A DNA stretch of 64,000 bases, taken from contig CALULL010000009.1 in the NCBI GenBank assembly GCA_944321465.1, positions 43,599 to 107,598 of the forward strand, written 5' to 3'. The DNA is from an uncultured Bacteroides sp. (GTDB lineage Bacteria > Bacteroidota > Bacteroidia > Bacteroidales > Bacteroidaceae). This document shows, piece by piece, positions 45,371 through 54,525 of the stretch (its first letter is position 1; every line of letters begins with the position of its first letter). The notes under the pieces were generated by a model, which was not told the origin of the DNA, made no database searches, and saw only the letters and a list, made by a program, of their open reading frames with translations. Made by a program: the position numbers and the translations under genes.

Positions 45371-46717
45371 CTACGCCCTGCACAGGGCCTGCAACTTGCG
45401 GTTGTTCCGCCGCAGATACCAGAGGCATATCAGCAGGGAAACCAAAGTAGACAAAGGAGGAGCATACCCCATCAGCCGCAAGTCCGTAGGATCCAACTGC
45501 CCGAACAGGTAGGACAACGGGATGCGGAACAGAAATGTAGCTATCATGCTATGTACCATCGGAAACAACGAATTGCCTTGCCCGCTGAAATAAGAGTTGA
45601 AGCAGAACACGAAACTCACCATGATGCAATCGATGCTGTATCCGCGCAGATATCCGGCAGCCATCTCCACCACGGCGGTATCGTTCGTAAAGACTGCAGT
45701 CAACGTCTCGGGCAGGAATTGAGAATAGACGCATACCGACACGCCAAACGCCAGAGCCATGCCGATGCCCGACCACAGACAGCGCGACATGCGTGCCACC
45801 AGAGCGGCCCCGTAGTTCTGTGCCGTCATTGTGGCTACAGCCGCTGCTACAGCCGTGGGCGGCAGCATGGCGAACACGATAATCTTCTCCACCACCCCCA
45901 GCGATGCCGAGGCAATGACACCCATCTGGTTCACGATGACGGTTATCAGCAGGAACGAGATGTTGACCAACGCATCCTGCAAAGCTATAGGTGCGCCGAG
46001 TCTTGCTATTTGCCCGGAAAGAAAGCGGTTGAGGCGAATGTTGCGCCAACCGAACTCGAAGCGGAAGCCCCGGCGGTGCAGAAACCACAATGCCGCCAAG
46101 AAACTGATGCCCTGCGAGAGCACGGTGGCTATGGCTGCCCCCGCCGCACGCATCCCGAAACCGCCCACCAGCAGGAAATCGACCCCGATGTTGATAATGC
46201 AGGCTATCAGCACGAAGTAGAGCGGAGACTTCGAGTCGCCCAGCCCGCGCAGGATGCCACACACCACGTTGTAGCCCATGATGAACGGGATGCCAATGGA
46301 ACATATCAGCATGTAGTGCAAGGTGTCGGCCATCGCCTCCTGCGGCGTGTGCATCAGCACGGCTATCTGCTTGTGCAGCCCCACCATGACGAGCGTAAGG
46401 ACTATGCCTGTTACGGCAAAGAAGTAGACCGACGTGCCGATGATGTCAGCCACCTTGCGGTCGTCCCTTGCCCCGGTGCCCATGGCTATCAGGATGGTTG
46501 TCCCCGTGGTCAGTCCGAGGATGATGCCCGTGATGGTCTGCATCACCTGGCTTCCGATGGCCACACCCGCCACGCTGGCTGCATCGTCGTACCGTCCCAC
46601 CACGAACAAGTCCGCCCCGCCATAAAGAGCCTGCAGCACATTGGCCACCAGGAAAGGAAGGGCAAATTGCAACAATATCTTAGGCACACTGCCTTTGGTC
46701 AAGTCAAGTTCTTTCAT
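45371..46717 (-). CDS. MATE-family multidrug/toxin efflux transporter
   Basis: A 448-residue inner-membrane protein with 12 hydrophobic segments. It starts MKELDLTKGSVPKILLQFALPFLVANVLQALYGGADLFVVGRY, the typical MATE opening (usually LPxxxxxxxxxxxxxxDxxxxG). MGVIASASLGVVEKI and VCGILRGLGDSKSPLYFV are internal family motifs. It probably exports cationic compounds with Na+ or H+; substrate unknown. The ATG at 46717 is used rather than an upstream in-frame start because it begins the conserved block. It is a single-gene unit. Confidence 0.93.
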   Translation of the reverse strand: MKELDLTKGSVPKILLQFALPFLVANVLQALYGGADLFVVGRYDDAASVAGVAIGSQVMQTITGIILGLTTGTTILIAMGTGARDDRKVADIIGTSVYFFAVTGIVLTLVMVGLHKQIAVLMHTPQEAMADTLHYMLICSIGIPFIMGYNVVCGILRGLGDSKSPLYFVLIACIINIGVDFLLVGGFGMRAAGAAIATVLSQGISFLAALWFLHRRGFRFEFGWRNIRLNRFLSGQIARLGAPIALQDALVNISFLLITVIVNQMGVIASASLGVVEKIIVFAMLPPTAVAAAVATMTAQNYGAALVARMSRCLWSGIGMALAFGVSVCVYSQFLPETLTAVFTNDTAVVEMAAGYLRGYSIDCIMVSFVFCFNSYFSGQGNSLFPMVHSMIATFLFRIPLSYLFGQLDPTDLRLMGYAPPLSTLVSLLICLWYLRRNNRKLQALCRA

Positions 46718-46927
46718 CGTTCTGAAAATAGCTGCCACATAGGCGCGGCCAACCTATTTGCGCTGCAAAGTTGGGCCATTCCCGGCAATGTGGCAAACAA
46801 AAAAGCACCAAACTTGAACAAGCAGAGTCCGAAACCGCCCCAACGCAAAAGCCGCTCCGTGCAAACACAGGGACAACGCGGCAGAAGAACAACGCGGCAC
46901 GACTTCGGCAACCAGTGCTGCGCTTTC

Positions 46928-47015
46928 CATGCAGCCGCACTGCACAGCCTGTGCAGCAATGCTGCACCGCTTACGCAGCAAGACTGCGCGGCCTACGCAG
47001 CAAGCTTGCAGTCTC
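46928..47015. repeat. 22-bp-period tandem array R6 (4 units)
   Basis: Four contiguous 22-bp units start at 46928, 46950, 46972 and 46994, sharing ACGCAGCAAGMTTGC-like cores with internal dyads (GCAGCAATGCTGC). The sequence differs from R1-R4, but the unit length is the same. It ends 28 bp before element B. Confidence 0.8.
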
Positions 47016-47042
47016 AGACATCTGTAGAACAATCATATACAG

Positions 47043-47173
47043 ACCGAAACCGGTCATTGGGCCGCCCTATGGGTATAGAGTTATCTATCTTTGGCTTTCC
47101 AAGCCCTTTCGTCCTGCCAAGATGCACGGCGGCAAAACGAAATCGCTTTGGACTCAAATGACCGATTTGGGAT
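47043..47173. repeat. Dispersed inverted-repeat element, copy B (131 bp, internally deleted)
   Basis: Same orientation as copy A. The left end ACCGAAACCGGTCATTGG is diverged and the right end TCAAATGACCGATTTGGGAT is close to consensus. The interior keeps CTTTCCAAGCCCTTTCGTCCTGC and CGAAATCGCTTTGGACT but lacks the central hairpin. Confidence 0.75.
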
Positions 47174-47335
47174 AAAAGCACCCGGCCGAAAGGCACTGCC
47201 GCTCAAAACAACCGATGCATCACAAGTCCAAGGCAGCAACAAGCCGCAACGAGGAAAGGACAACGCACAAAGCATAGCATCCCCGAACTCGCGTAAATAA
47301 TGTGAAAGAAGACGGCAACTTCGAAACAAATGGAG

Positions 47336-47343
47336 TACTTTTG
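47336..47343 (+). promoter_or_regulatory. -7 box TACTTTTG upstream of the 184-residue secreted protein gene
   Basis: An exact TAnnTTTG match 28 bp upstream of the ATG at 47372. No clear -33 box. Confidence 0.55.
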
Positions 47344-47371
47344 TTCCAAAATCAATCCAATAAGAAGCCGT

Positions 47372-47926
47372 ATGAAACGCACTCTGCTCTTACCCATACT
47401 CTTGCTTGCTTCGGCCGCCCCCTTGTGGGCACAACACGAAACGCCTGCAAACGACGAACAACCCCACGGCGTGAAGCACTTCGGGGCTTTCCTCCTTGAC
47501 ACAAGACTGCTGATGGAGCAACCTGCCACCATCCCGCTGAGCCTCTACAAAATAGAAATCCCCGACGCGAGCAAAAACTACGAGGCCGCGTTCCGCCTCG
47601 ACCCCTCAGCCACCTATTCCTCGGGACTTAGCAACCTGTTTGCTCCCGACGGACGATGGTCGTTCACCACAGGCACACCTTGGGGATGGAGCGGCCTCGG
47701 GCTGTGGGGCAACGCCACGGACAACTTGCAGATGGGCAGCTTCCGGCTGAGAAACGGATGGCGACTCAACACCTATGGGGAGTACAACCGAGAGGGCCGA
47801 CATGTGCCCAACCCCTCGGCCTTGCCTTGGCAACGGGACAACTACAAGGGAGCGTTTGAACTGAAGTCGGAGAACGGTTTCGGCATCCGCATCGAGGTTC
47901 AGAAAGGCAAAGAGACACCCTTCTAA
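47372..47926 (+). CDS. Secreted protein of unknown function
   Basis: A 184-residue protein with a clean signal peptide (MKRTLLLPILLLASAAPLWAQ). The mature part is rich in Trp, Gly and aromatic residues (GRWSFTTGTPWGWSGLGLW, WRLNTYGEYNREGRHVP), hinting at a small beta-sheet domain. I do not recognise a family. It is the only plus-strand gene between 42.9 and 54.5 kb, convergent with the RND pump operon and with its own promoter. Periplasmic or outer-membrane location is inferred. Confidence 0.7.
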   Translation: MKRTLLLPILLLASAAPLWAQHETPANDEQPHGVKHFGAFLLDTRLLMEQPATIPLSLYKIEIPDASKNYEAAFRLDPSATYSSGLSNLFAPDGRWSFTTGTPWGWSGLGLWGNATDNLQMGSFRLRNGWRLNTYGEYNREGRHVPNPSALPWQRDNYKGAFELKSENGFGIRIEVQKGKETPF

Positions 47927-47961
47927 AACAGGCCGACGCCAGCGCGACAAGACAGCGAGTG

Positions 47962-48017
47962 CAAAAAAAAAAGCAAGAGGTCGTCCGACGTGTGTGGAGT
48001 AGCACGTCGGGCGACCT
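47962..48017 (-). terminator. Terminator of the RND pump operon (possibly bidirectional)
   Basis: A 15-bp stem with one G-U pair (47978-47992 with 48003-48017) and a 10-base loop is followed on the minus strand by a run of about ten T (47963-47972). It lies beyond element C, so the pump transcript would include the whole element in its 3' end. The same stem may stop the opposing plus-strand gene. Confidence 0.85.
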
Positions 48018-48042
48018 CTTGTCCATCCGTCACCGGAACATA

Positions 48043-48241
48043 AACCCAAATCGGTCATTAGAGTCCAAAGCGATTTCGTTTTGCCGCCGTGCAGATTGGC
48101 TGTCGCCTTTGTCGAAGGCGTAGCGGGCTACGTCGAGACAAAGCGGCGGACAAGATGCCGGCGGCAAGACGAAATCGCTTGGAAAGCCGTAGAAAGAGTG
48201 TCAAGCACACGGCAAGGCGGTCTAATGACCGATTGGGGATA
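48043..48241. repeat. Dispersed inverted-repeat element, copy C (199 bp, inverted relative to A)
   Basis: The left end AACCCAAATCGGTCATTAGA is identical to copy A; the right end matches at 18 of 20 positions. The interior is the reverse complement of copy A with scattered differences, including the central hairpin (GGCGTAG around a CGGG loop). It lies between the stop of the outer-membrane factor gene and its terminator. Confidence 0.85.
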
Positions 48242-48244
48242 AAG

Positions 48245-49639
48245 CTATTTCGCCTCCCAGCCTCCGCCCAAAGCCTTGTATAGGTTAACCATGGCAAGCT
48301 GACGGTCGCGCAAGGCGTTGCTCAACCCTATCTGGGCATCAAGGTAGGTGCGCTGGGCATCAAGCAAATCCATATAGCCTATGGCACCGTTGACGTATTG
48401 CAACTGAGCCAGTTCGAGCGAACTGCGAGAGGAACGCTCCAAGTCGAGACGCGACTCGTAGATTTCCTTCATCTTGTTGAATTCGGCAATAGCATCGTAG
48501 GCATCGCGGAAGGCAGAGAGCACAGCCTTCTCGTAGGCATAGGTGGCACGCTCGTAGGCAGCCTTGGCAGCCTTGTGGCGGGCACGGTTGCGCCCCATCG
48601 CGAAAATGGGCTGCAACAGGTTGGCACCCAACAGATGGTAGGGAGAGTGCAACAGGTCCTTCAGTTCTTCACTTTCGGCACCGAGGTTGGCCGTCAGCGT
48701 TATCGATGGGAACATGCTGGTAAAGGCCACTCCCACGGCGGCGTTGGCCGCGATAAGCTGCTGCTCGGCCTCACGGACATCGGGCCGCCGCTCAAGCAGC
48801 GACGAAGGAAGGCCCACAGGCAGGCTGAGCGGGAAGTTGACCTCCTGAGACAGTTGCGAACGCTCTATCCGGTAGGGGTACTCGCCAGTGAGGAATGCCA
48901 GCTCGTTCTCCTTAGCCGTAATCTGCCGTTCCAACTCGGGCACAAGGGTGGCCGTACGCGAAAGCTCGACCTGCGCTTGGCGGAAGGCCACTTCCGACGT
49001 GAGTCCGCCCTCATAGCGTATCTGAGCCAGATGAAGGCTCTCGCGGCGTGCATCCATCGTCTGACGCACAATGGCCAGTTCGTTATCCAAGGCCACCAGT
49101 TCATAATAAGCTTGAGCCACTTGTGCAATAAGGCTCATCTGCAAAGCCCGTTGGTTTTCAATGGAAGCCAGGAAATCGGCCATGCTAGCATCGCGTGCCC
49201 AACGCAGTTTGCCCCACAGGTCCAGTTCCCAAGAGACAATTGCCTTCAGGTCGAACTCGTCATCCTTCGTATAATGATCGCCACCATAGTTATCACGTTC
49301 GCGTTCGGCATACACACGCAAGCCCACCGACGGGAACATGTTGGCAAAATCAATACGCTTCAAGGCCGCCAGTTCCTTGACACGGGCCGCTGCCATGAGC
49401 ATGTCTTTATTATAAGAAAGGGTTTTCCAAATCAGCCCCTGCAAAATAGTGTCCGTGTATATTTCCTCCCACGAATAATCAGCCACCGAAGCCGAGTCGG
49501 TGCTCATGCTGTCGGCCAACGTCGCAGGAAGTTCAAGATTGGGACGCGTATAGTGCCGTCCTATCTGGCAGGAGACCAAGGAGGCAACAACGACGAAAGT
49601 ACAAAGCAAACGAACTATATATTTCATAAGTCTTGTCAT
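48245..49639 (-). CDS. Outer-membrane factor (TolC/OprM, NodT type) lipoprotein of the RND pump
   Basis: The outer-membrane channel of the tripartite pump encoded by this operon. The 464-residue protein has lipobox LVSC (Cys24), then paired helical hairpins with the family pattern (YELVALDNELAIVRQTMDARRESLHLAQIRYEGGLTSEVAF and its repeat). Mid-protein PSSLLERRPDVREAEQQLIAANAAVGVA is the NodT signature. The start at 49639 overlaps the stop of the RND gene (ATGA), so it is translationally coupled; an ATG four codons in is an alternative. Confidence 0.93.
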   Translation of the reverse strand: MTRLMKYIVRLLCTFVVVASLVSCQIGRHYTRPNLELPATLADSMSTDSASVADYSWEEIYTDTILQGLIWKTLSYNKDMLMAAARVKELAALKRIDFANMFPSVGLRVYAERERDNYGGDHYTKDDEFDLKAIVSWELDLWGKLRWARDASMADFLASIENQRALQMSLIAQVAQAYYELVALDNELAIVRQTMDARRESLHLAQIRYEGGLTSEVAFRQAQVELSRTATLVPELERQITAKENELAFLTGEYPYRIERSQLSQEVNFPLSLPVGLPSSLLERRPDVREAEQQLIAANAAVGVAFTSMFPSITLTANLGAESEELKDLLHSPYHLLGANLLQPIFAMGRNRARHKAAKAAYERATYAYEKAVLSAFRDAYDAIAEFNKMKEIYESRLDLERSSRSSLELAQLQYVNGAIGYMDLLDAQRTYLDAQIGLSNALRDRQLAMVNLYKALGGGWEAK

Positions 49640-52600
49640 ACTGTTTTAAGGTGTTTACTGTTTTTCTTACTCTGCAACTTACCTTGCGCCTTATAGATTG
49701 TGATAAAGAAGAAAGGTATAAGCAGAATGCCGACCGTAACAGCCGCTATCATGCCAAAGAACACACCGGTGCCGATGGCCTGACGGCTTGCCGCACCAGG
49801 CCCGCTTGCAATCACCATAGGCAAGATGCCCAAGATGAATGCCAAAGAAGTCATAAGGATGGGCCGGAAACGCAAACGCGCGGCATGAAGAGCCGCCTTA
49901 AAGACATTGACACCTGCGTCGGCCTCGTCCTTGGCAAACTCGACAATCAGAATGGCATTCTTGGCTGCCAGTCCCATAAGCATCACAAGTCCTATCTGGA
50001 AGTAGGTATCGTTCTCCAACCCACAGACCGAAATGCCGATATAGGCACCCAGCGCGGCCACCGGCAGAGAAAGCAACACGGCTACCGGTATGCTCCAACT
50101 CTCATAAAGAGCGGCAAGGAACAAGAATACAAACAGAAATACCAAGGCCAGAATAATGCCCGTCTGGCCGCCGGCCTGTTTCTCCTGATAGGACAAACCG
50201 CTCCATTCAATGCCGATGTTGTCGGGCAGATGTTGGCGGGCTACTTCTTCGATTACTTCCATTGCCTGTCCCGAACTGTAACCTTGAGCGGCGGTACCCC
50301 GGATGACAGCTGTGTTGAACATGTTAAACCGCTTGATGCTTCCCGGGCCCGTGGTATATTGCGTGTTTCCCAAGGCCGTCAGCGGAATCATATCGCCATT
50401 GCTGCCACGCACGAAGTAGAGGCTTATGTTGTCGCGGTGCTCCCGATAGGGCGCCTCGGCCTGAATGTAAACGCGGTAAATACGGTTGAACATGTTGAAG
50501 TCGTTCACATACACCGAGCCGGTATAGGCTTTCATCGTAGAGAACACATCGGACATAGGCACCCCGAGCATCTTTACCTTGTCGCGGTCCACATCGAAGT
50601 ACAACTGGGGGATTTCGGCCTGCAACGACGACGACAAGTTGGAGAGTTCCTTTCGCATAGAAGCATAATGCATCAACGTGTCGGCTGCCTGCACCAGGTT
50701 TTCGTAAGTGGCATCACCACGGGCTTCGAGCTGCATCTCAAATCCGCCCGAAGTTCCCAGTCCGGGAATAACCGGCGGCGTAGAAAGATAAAACTTACAC
50801 TCCGGGTATTCGCTAAGTTCCCGGCTGACCTTGGCCATTATCTCCCCGATAGTCGTGTCATCACGCTCTTTCCACTCTTTAAGTATGACGGTAAGCTGCG
50901 CACGTGCCTGGCTTGTCCCGACGCGAGGACTGGTGCCCGTCACGTTCTGTACATACTCTACCGCCGGTTCTTTCATAAGGAACTGTATGGTACGATCGGT
51001 CACTGCACGTGTGCGCTCCAAGGTCGTGCCTTCGGGCAGCTCCAGTTCTATGGTGAAATAGCCCTGATCCTCCGTTGGCAGGAAGCTGGTAGGAATGATG
51101 CGATACAAGACGAAGATGGCAATGAGCACCATGCAAAAGCCAACACCAACCCGCTTGGGATTTTTGATGATGCGCGATATGCCGGAAAGGTATTTGCTGT
51201 TTCCAAAGTCCACCCAGCGGTTGATGGCACGGAACACCCGGTTCTTGGGCTTACTGGGGTCTACGGGCTTCAAGATGAGCGAACACATCACCGGGCTTAA
51301 CGTCAAAGCGACAACCGTGGAGAGCAGCACCGAAACGGCAATCGTGACACTGAACTGGCGGTAAAGCTGCCCCGTGATGCCCGAAAGGAAGCTGACAGGA
51401 ACGAAAACGGCGGCCAACACCATGGAAGTGGCTATCAATGCGCTGGTAAGCCCCTCCATCGCTTTTTTAGTGGCCTCATAGGCACTCAGGTGCTCTTCTT
51501 CCATGATGCGCTCGACATTCTCCACCACCACAATGGCATCGTCCACTACCAAGCCAATGGCAAGGACAAGTCCCAGCAACGTAAGGATATTGAGCGAAAA
51601 GCCGAAGATGAGCATGAAGCCAAAGGTGCCTATCAACGATATAGGAACGGCAACCAAAGGGATAATCGTTGCCCGCCAACTCTGCAAAAACAGAAAGACA
51701 ACGACAATCACCAGCACCAAAGCCTCGAACAGCGTCTTATACACTTCGTGAATAGACTCCGAAATGTAGCTTGTCATATCGAAGGGTATCTCAAACTTCA
51801 TGCCCTCCGGGAAGTTCCTGCTGATCTCTTCCATCGTGGCCTTTACGCTCTCTGCGACTTCCATAGCATTGGCTCCAGGAAGCATGTATATGCCCAATAC
51901 AGCCGCATTGCCTCCGTTGATGCCGCTCTCCGTGTTGTACGACTGGGCCTCGAGCGACACACGGGCCACGTCGCGCATACGGATCAGCGAACCGTCGGCA
52001 TTGGCACGCAGCACGATTTCCTCAAACTGAGCCACCGTAGACAAACGTCCCTGAGCCGTAATCGGAATGGTAAAATCAAGTCCCGCCACAGGTTGTTGCC
52101 CCAACACGCCGGCCGCCGACTCGCGGTTCTGGTCCTTTAAGGCATTCTGCACATCCTGGACAGTCAGGCCGAAGTTGGCCAAGCGGGCCGGATCGACCCA
52201 TATTTGCATAGCGTAATAGCGACTGCCGATGTTTGACACACGGCCCACACCGGGAATGCGGCGCAACAGGTCCAGCACGTTAATTGTAGCGAAGTTGCTC
52301 AAGTATATTTCATCAAACTTCGGGTCGTCCGAAGTCAAGCAAATCGTCATAAGCTGACTGGCCGCCTGTTTTTCTATTTCTATGCCGTTCTGCACCACCT
52401 CGGCAGGCAGGCGCGACTCGGCCAGTTTTACGCGGTTTTGTATTTCTACAGCCGCCAAATCGGGGTCTGCCGAGATGTCGAAGGTTATCGTAGCCGAAAA
52501 TCCGCCCGAATTGGAACTGTTCGACTCCATATAGAGCATACCCGGAGTACCGTTCAGCTCCTGTTCTATGGGAGTGGCTACAGCCTGCGAGACGGTCAGC

Positions 52601-52764
52601 GCACTTGCTCCCGGATAAGAAGCCGTAATCCGCACTACCGGCGGCGTGATTTGCGGATATTGGTCGATAGGAAGCATCGTCAGTCCGATGAGGCCTATTA
52701 TGACAATCAGGATGGAAATTACCGCAGAGAATACAGGTCGGTCTATAAAGAAACTTACTTTCAT
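49636..52764 (-). CDS. RND efflux pump inner-membrane transporter, AcrB/HAE1 type
   Basis: A 1042-residue proton-driven exporter. It begins MKVSFFIDRPVFSAVISILIVIIGLIGL, the classic HAE1 N-terminus. The proton-relay pair is in LGLVLAIGLVVDDAIVVVENVERIMEEE (transmembrane helix 4), with a second Lys-containing motif in LMGLAAKNAILIVEFAKDEADAG (helix 10). Length is normal for AcrB. It lies 32 bp after the adaptor gene and overlaps the outer-membrane factor gene. Likely substrates are hydrophobic drugs, bile acids or detergents, as for related gut Bacteroidales pumps. Confidence 0.97.
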   Translation of the reverse strand: MKVSFFIDRPVFSAVISILIVIIGLIGLTMLPIDQYPQITPPVVRITASYPGASALTVSQAVATPIEQELNGTPGMLYMESNSSNSGGFSATITFDISADPDLAAVEIQNRVKLAESRLPAEVVQNGIEIEKQAASQLMTICLTSDDPKFDEIYLSNFATINVLDLLRRIPGVGRVSNIGSRYYAMQIWVDPARLANFGLTVQDVQNALKDQNRESAAGVLGQQPVAGLDFTIPITAQGRLSTVAQFEEIVLRANADGSLIRMRDVARVSLEAQSYNTESGINGGNAAVLGIYMLPGANAMEVAESVKATMEEISRNFPEGMKFEIPFDMTSYISESIHEVYKTLFEALVLVIVVVFLFLQSWRATIIPLVAVPISLIGTFGFMLIFGFSLNILTLLGLVLAIGLVVDDAIVVVENVERIMEEEHLSAYEATKKAMEGLTSALIATSMVLAAVFVPVSFLSGITGQLYRQFSVTIAVSVLLSTVVALTLSPVMCSLILKPVDPSKPKNRVFRAINRWVDFGNSKYLSGISRIIKNPKRVGVGFCMVLIAIFVLYRIIPTSFLPTEDQGYFTIELELPEGTTLERTRAVTDRTIQFLMKEPAVEYVQNVTGTSPRVGTSQARAQLTVILKEWKERDDTTIGEIMAKVSRELSEYPECKFYLSTPPVIPGLGTSGGFEMQLEARGDATYENLVQAADTLMHYASMRKELSNLSSSLQAEIPQLYFDVDRDKVKMLGVPMSDVFSTMKAYTGSVYVNDFNMFNRIYRVYIQAEAPYREHRDNISLYFVRGSNGDMIPLTALGNTQYTTGPGSIKRFNMFNTAVIRGTAAQGYSSGQAMEVIEEVARQHLPDNIGIEWSGLSYQEKQAGGQTGIILALVFLFVFLFLAALYESWSIPVAVLLSLPVAALGAYIGISVCGLENDTYFQIGLVMLMGLAAKNAILIVEFAKDEADAGVNVFKAALHAARLRFRPILMTSLAFILGILPMVIASGPGAASRQAIGTGVFFGMIAAVTVGILLIPFFFITIYKAQGKLQSKKNSKHLKTV

Positions 52765-52796
52765 CGGTCAAACAATTTTAGATGGTTTCGCAGAGA

Positions 52797-53981
52797 CTAT
52801 TCCTGTTCGTCCTTATCTTGCCGGGGCTGGGCCACACGCACCTTAACCCCCGGCGACAATTTGTGGTAGCCCTCGCTGACGATTACTTCGCCCGGGATAA
52901 GGCCACGCTCCACAACCACATTGTTGCCAAACTCCGGGCCAAGCTCAATGAAACGCCGCTCCACCGTAGAGTCGCGCCGCATCACAAAGATATAGGCTCC
53001 GCCTTTTTCTATTATAAGAGATTTTTGCGGCACGACCGTCGCATTCTCGCGTACATCCAACAGAGCACGCACTTTCGTAAACTGCCCGGGAAGCAGCACG
53101 CGGTCCGGGTTGGGCATCTCTGCGCGTACCGAGAATGTTCCGGTCTTCGGGTTCACTTGCGGTTCGGCAAAATCAACCAAGCCTTTGTAGGGATACACGC
53201 TATTGTCCGGCAACGTGATGGTTATGGAAGGCTGCCAGGAGCGTGTCGAGTCCTTCTGGCCTATAATGATGTTGCGCTCTTTGCTTTTCAAATAGTCCAA
53301 AGCCGTCATGCTGAAGTCGACCAGCACCGTGTCGCTCTTGACCACAGTGGCCAGCAACGACTGCCCACCGGTACCGACCAGTGTTCCCAGGTCCACATGA
53401 CGCTCGCTGATGTGCCCCGATATGGGAGACCGCACCCACGTGTAGCTCAGTTCCTGTTCCGCCTGGTCCAGGTCGGCCTGGCTCATGCCCATGCTGGCCA
53501 CGGCAGTCTCGTATGCCGCCGTTGCATTGTCCAGGTCCAACTGACTGGCCGCGTTCTGTTCAAACAAAGGCCGGATGCGGTCCAGGTCGCGCTTCGTCTT
53601 GCGCACCAAGGCCGAGTCTTTGCGCAATTGCGCCCTCGCCTTGTCGGCCTTGGCCCTGTATTGCCGCTGGTCTATGACAAACAGCACCTGGTTTTTCGTA
53701 ACATAAGTACCTTCCTCGAAGGCCATGCTCTCCAAGAAGCCCTCCACGCGGGCGCGAACCTCCACAAATTGCTGTGCTCTGATGCGTCCCACGTAATCGC
53801 CATAAATCTCCACGTCCTCCACCCCTACGGGTTCCACGTTCACGACAGGAGCCTCAGGTTCCTTCTTCTCCGGCCAAGTCAGGACCACATACAGCCCCAC
53901 TACAACAGCCATGCAGCCCAGCATCCAAACGATGCGTTTCTTTCTCACCCTCAATTCTTTCTTAGTAAAAAATAGTCTCAT
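52797..53981 (-). CDS. RND efflux pump periplasmic adaptor, AcrA type
   Basis: A 394-residue membrane-fusion protein joining the RND transporter to the outer-membrane factor. It has an N-terminal membrane anchor (MLGCMAVVVGLYVVLTW), a beta-barrel/lipoyl segment, an alpha-hairpin with KADKARAQLRKDSALVRKTKRDLDRIRPLF, and AcrA-type motifs LSYTWVRSPISGHISERHVDLGTLV and ALLDVRENATVVPQKSL. First gene of the minus-strand pump operon, with a near-consensus promoter at 54023-54052. Confidence 0.95.
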   Translation of the reverse strand: MRLFFTKKELRVRKKRIVWMLGCMAVVVGLYVVLTWPEKKEPEAPVVNVEPVGVEDVEIYGDYVGRIRAQQFVEVRARVEGFLESMAFEEGTYVTKNQVLFVIDQRQYRAKADKARAQLRKDSALVRKTKRDLDRIRPLFEQNAASQLDLDNATAAYETAVASMGMSQADLDQAEQELSYTWVRSPISGHISERHVDLGTLVGTGGQSLLATVVKSDTVLVDFSMTALDYLKSKERNIIIGQKDSTRSWQPSITITLPDNSVYPYKGLVDFAEPQVNPKTGTFSVRAEMPNPDRVLLPGQFTKVRALLDVRENATVVPQKSLIIEKGGAYIFVMRRDSTVERRFIELGPEFGNNVVVERGLIPGEVIVSEGYHKLSPGVKVRVAQPRQDKDEQE

Positions 53982-54022
53982 GTTTGTTTGTTTTTGTTTA
54001 CCAGAACTTCGGTTTGATGCTA

Positions 54023-54052
54023 CAAAGATAATACCATTTTTTCAATGAACAA
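54023..54052 (-). promoter_or_regulatory. Promoter of the RND pump operon
   Basis: On the minus strand TTG (54052-54050) and TATCTTTG (54030-54023) are separated by exactly 19 bp, matching the Bacteroidota consensus. The predicted start is near 54016, about 35 nt before the ATG at 53981. No regulator gene is adjacent. Confidence 0.8.
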
Positions 54053-54240
54053 CCCCTGTTCTGAAACAAGTTCCTCTGCCTCAACATCCAAACCCTTCGA
54101 CGGTCGTTTTCCGCATCGGCATACCAACCGGATTTGTGTGGAAAATGTCCTCAATACGCCTCACGCCTCCACAGACCGCGTTCGGACTACCTCCCCCCCC
54201 AAGCCTGCAAGTTTTCCTGCCCACCCCCTCAGCCCCCCGG

Positions 54241-54328
54241 GACGGGCAAAGGTGCACCCCCGAGCGGGCAAAGAAGTGCCACCGAAGGGGCAAAGGGACG
54301 CTCCCCGGCGGGGAAAGGCACGCCCCCC
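54241..54328. repeat. 22-bp-period tandem array R5 (4 units, degenerate)
   Basis: Units start at 54241, 54263, 54285 and 54307, each with a GGGCAAAGGTGCAC-like core followed by a C-rich end; a fifth, more diverged unit may follow to 54350. The cores parallel the inverted units of R3 and R4 (GGGCACAGGTGTGC). Confidence 0.7.
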
Positions 54329-54474
54329 CAGAGACAAGGTTCAGCCTCAAAGAGACTCATCCAAACGGCACCGGGCAGAGCCCGGACAAGCCCTTGGCGG
54401 AAAAAGCGAGCGAAGAAGCATGTTAAAAAACCAATAAAAAAGCTCCTTTGCTCACCCGGAACCTGGAAAAACAT

Positions 54475-54482
54475 TACCTTTA
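54475..54482 (+). promoter_or_regulatory. -7-like box TACCTTTA of the 54.5-56.2 kb operon
   Basis: One mismatch to TAnnTTTG, 43 bp upstream of the ATG at 54526. A TTTG at 54447-54450 lies 24 bp upstream, longer than the usual spacing. Confidence 0.45.
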
Positions 54483-54525
54483 CCGCACACAATCCTAATT
54501 CACAAACTTTCTTAACGCAGAAATC

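Larger units (their letters stand above)
46718..47371. other. Divergent intergenic region with array R6 and element B
   Basis: 654 bp without a supported gene. It holds the upstream region of the MATE gene with a weak -7-like CAACTTTG, an unassigned stretch, tandem array R6 (46928-47015), inverted-repeat element B (47043-47173), and the promoter of the next gene near 47336. Short open frames here are repeat sequence only. Confidence 0.65.
47927..48244. other. Convergent intergenic region with terminator and element C
   Basis: 318 bp between convergent genes. It holds a strong hairpin at 47978-48017 with a T-run on the minus strand, and inverted-repeat element C (48043-48241), which ends only 4 bp from the stop codon of the outer-membrane factor gene. 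Confidence 0.75.
53982..54525. other. Divergent intergenic region with array R5
   Basis: 544 bp between the pump operon and the small-protein operon. It holds the acrA-type promoter (54023-54052), unassigned DNA, a C-rich tract, the 22-bp-period array R5 (54241-54328), and a -7-like box TACCTTTA at 54475. I see no gene; open frames across it are low-complexity. Confidence 0.65.

Noticed and set aside
45092-47161. A 689-codon plus-strand frame spanning the MATE gene
   Set aside because: It runs antisense through a 12-helix transporter and through arrays R4 and R6; its translation is His/Arg-rich without known domains.
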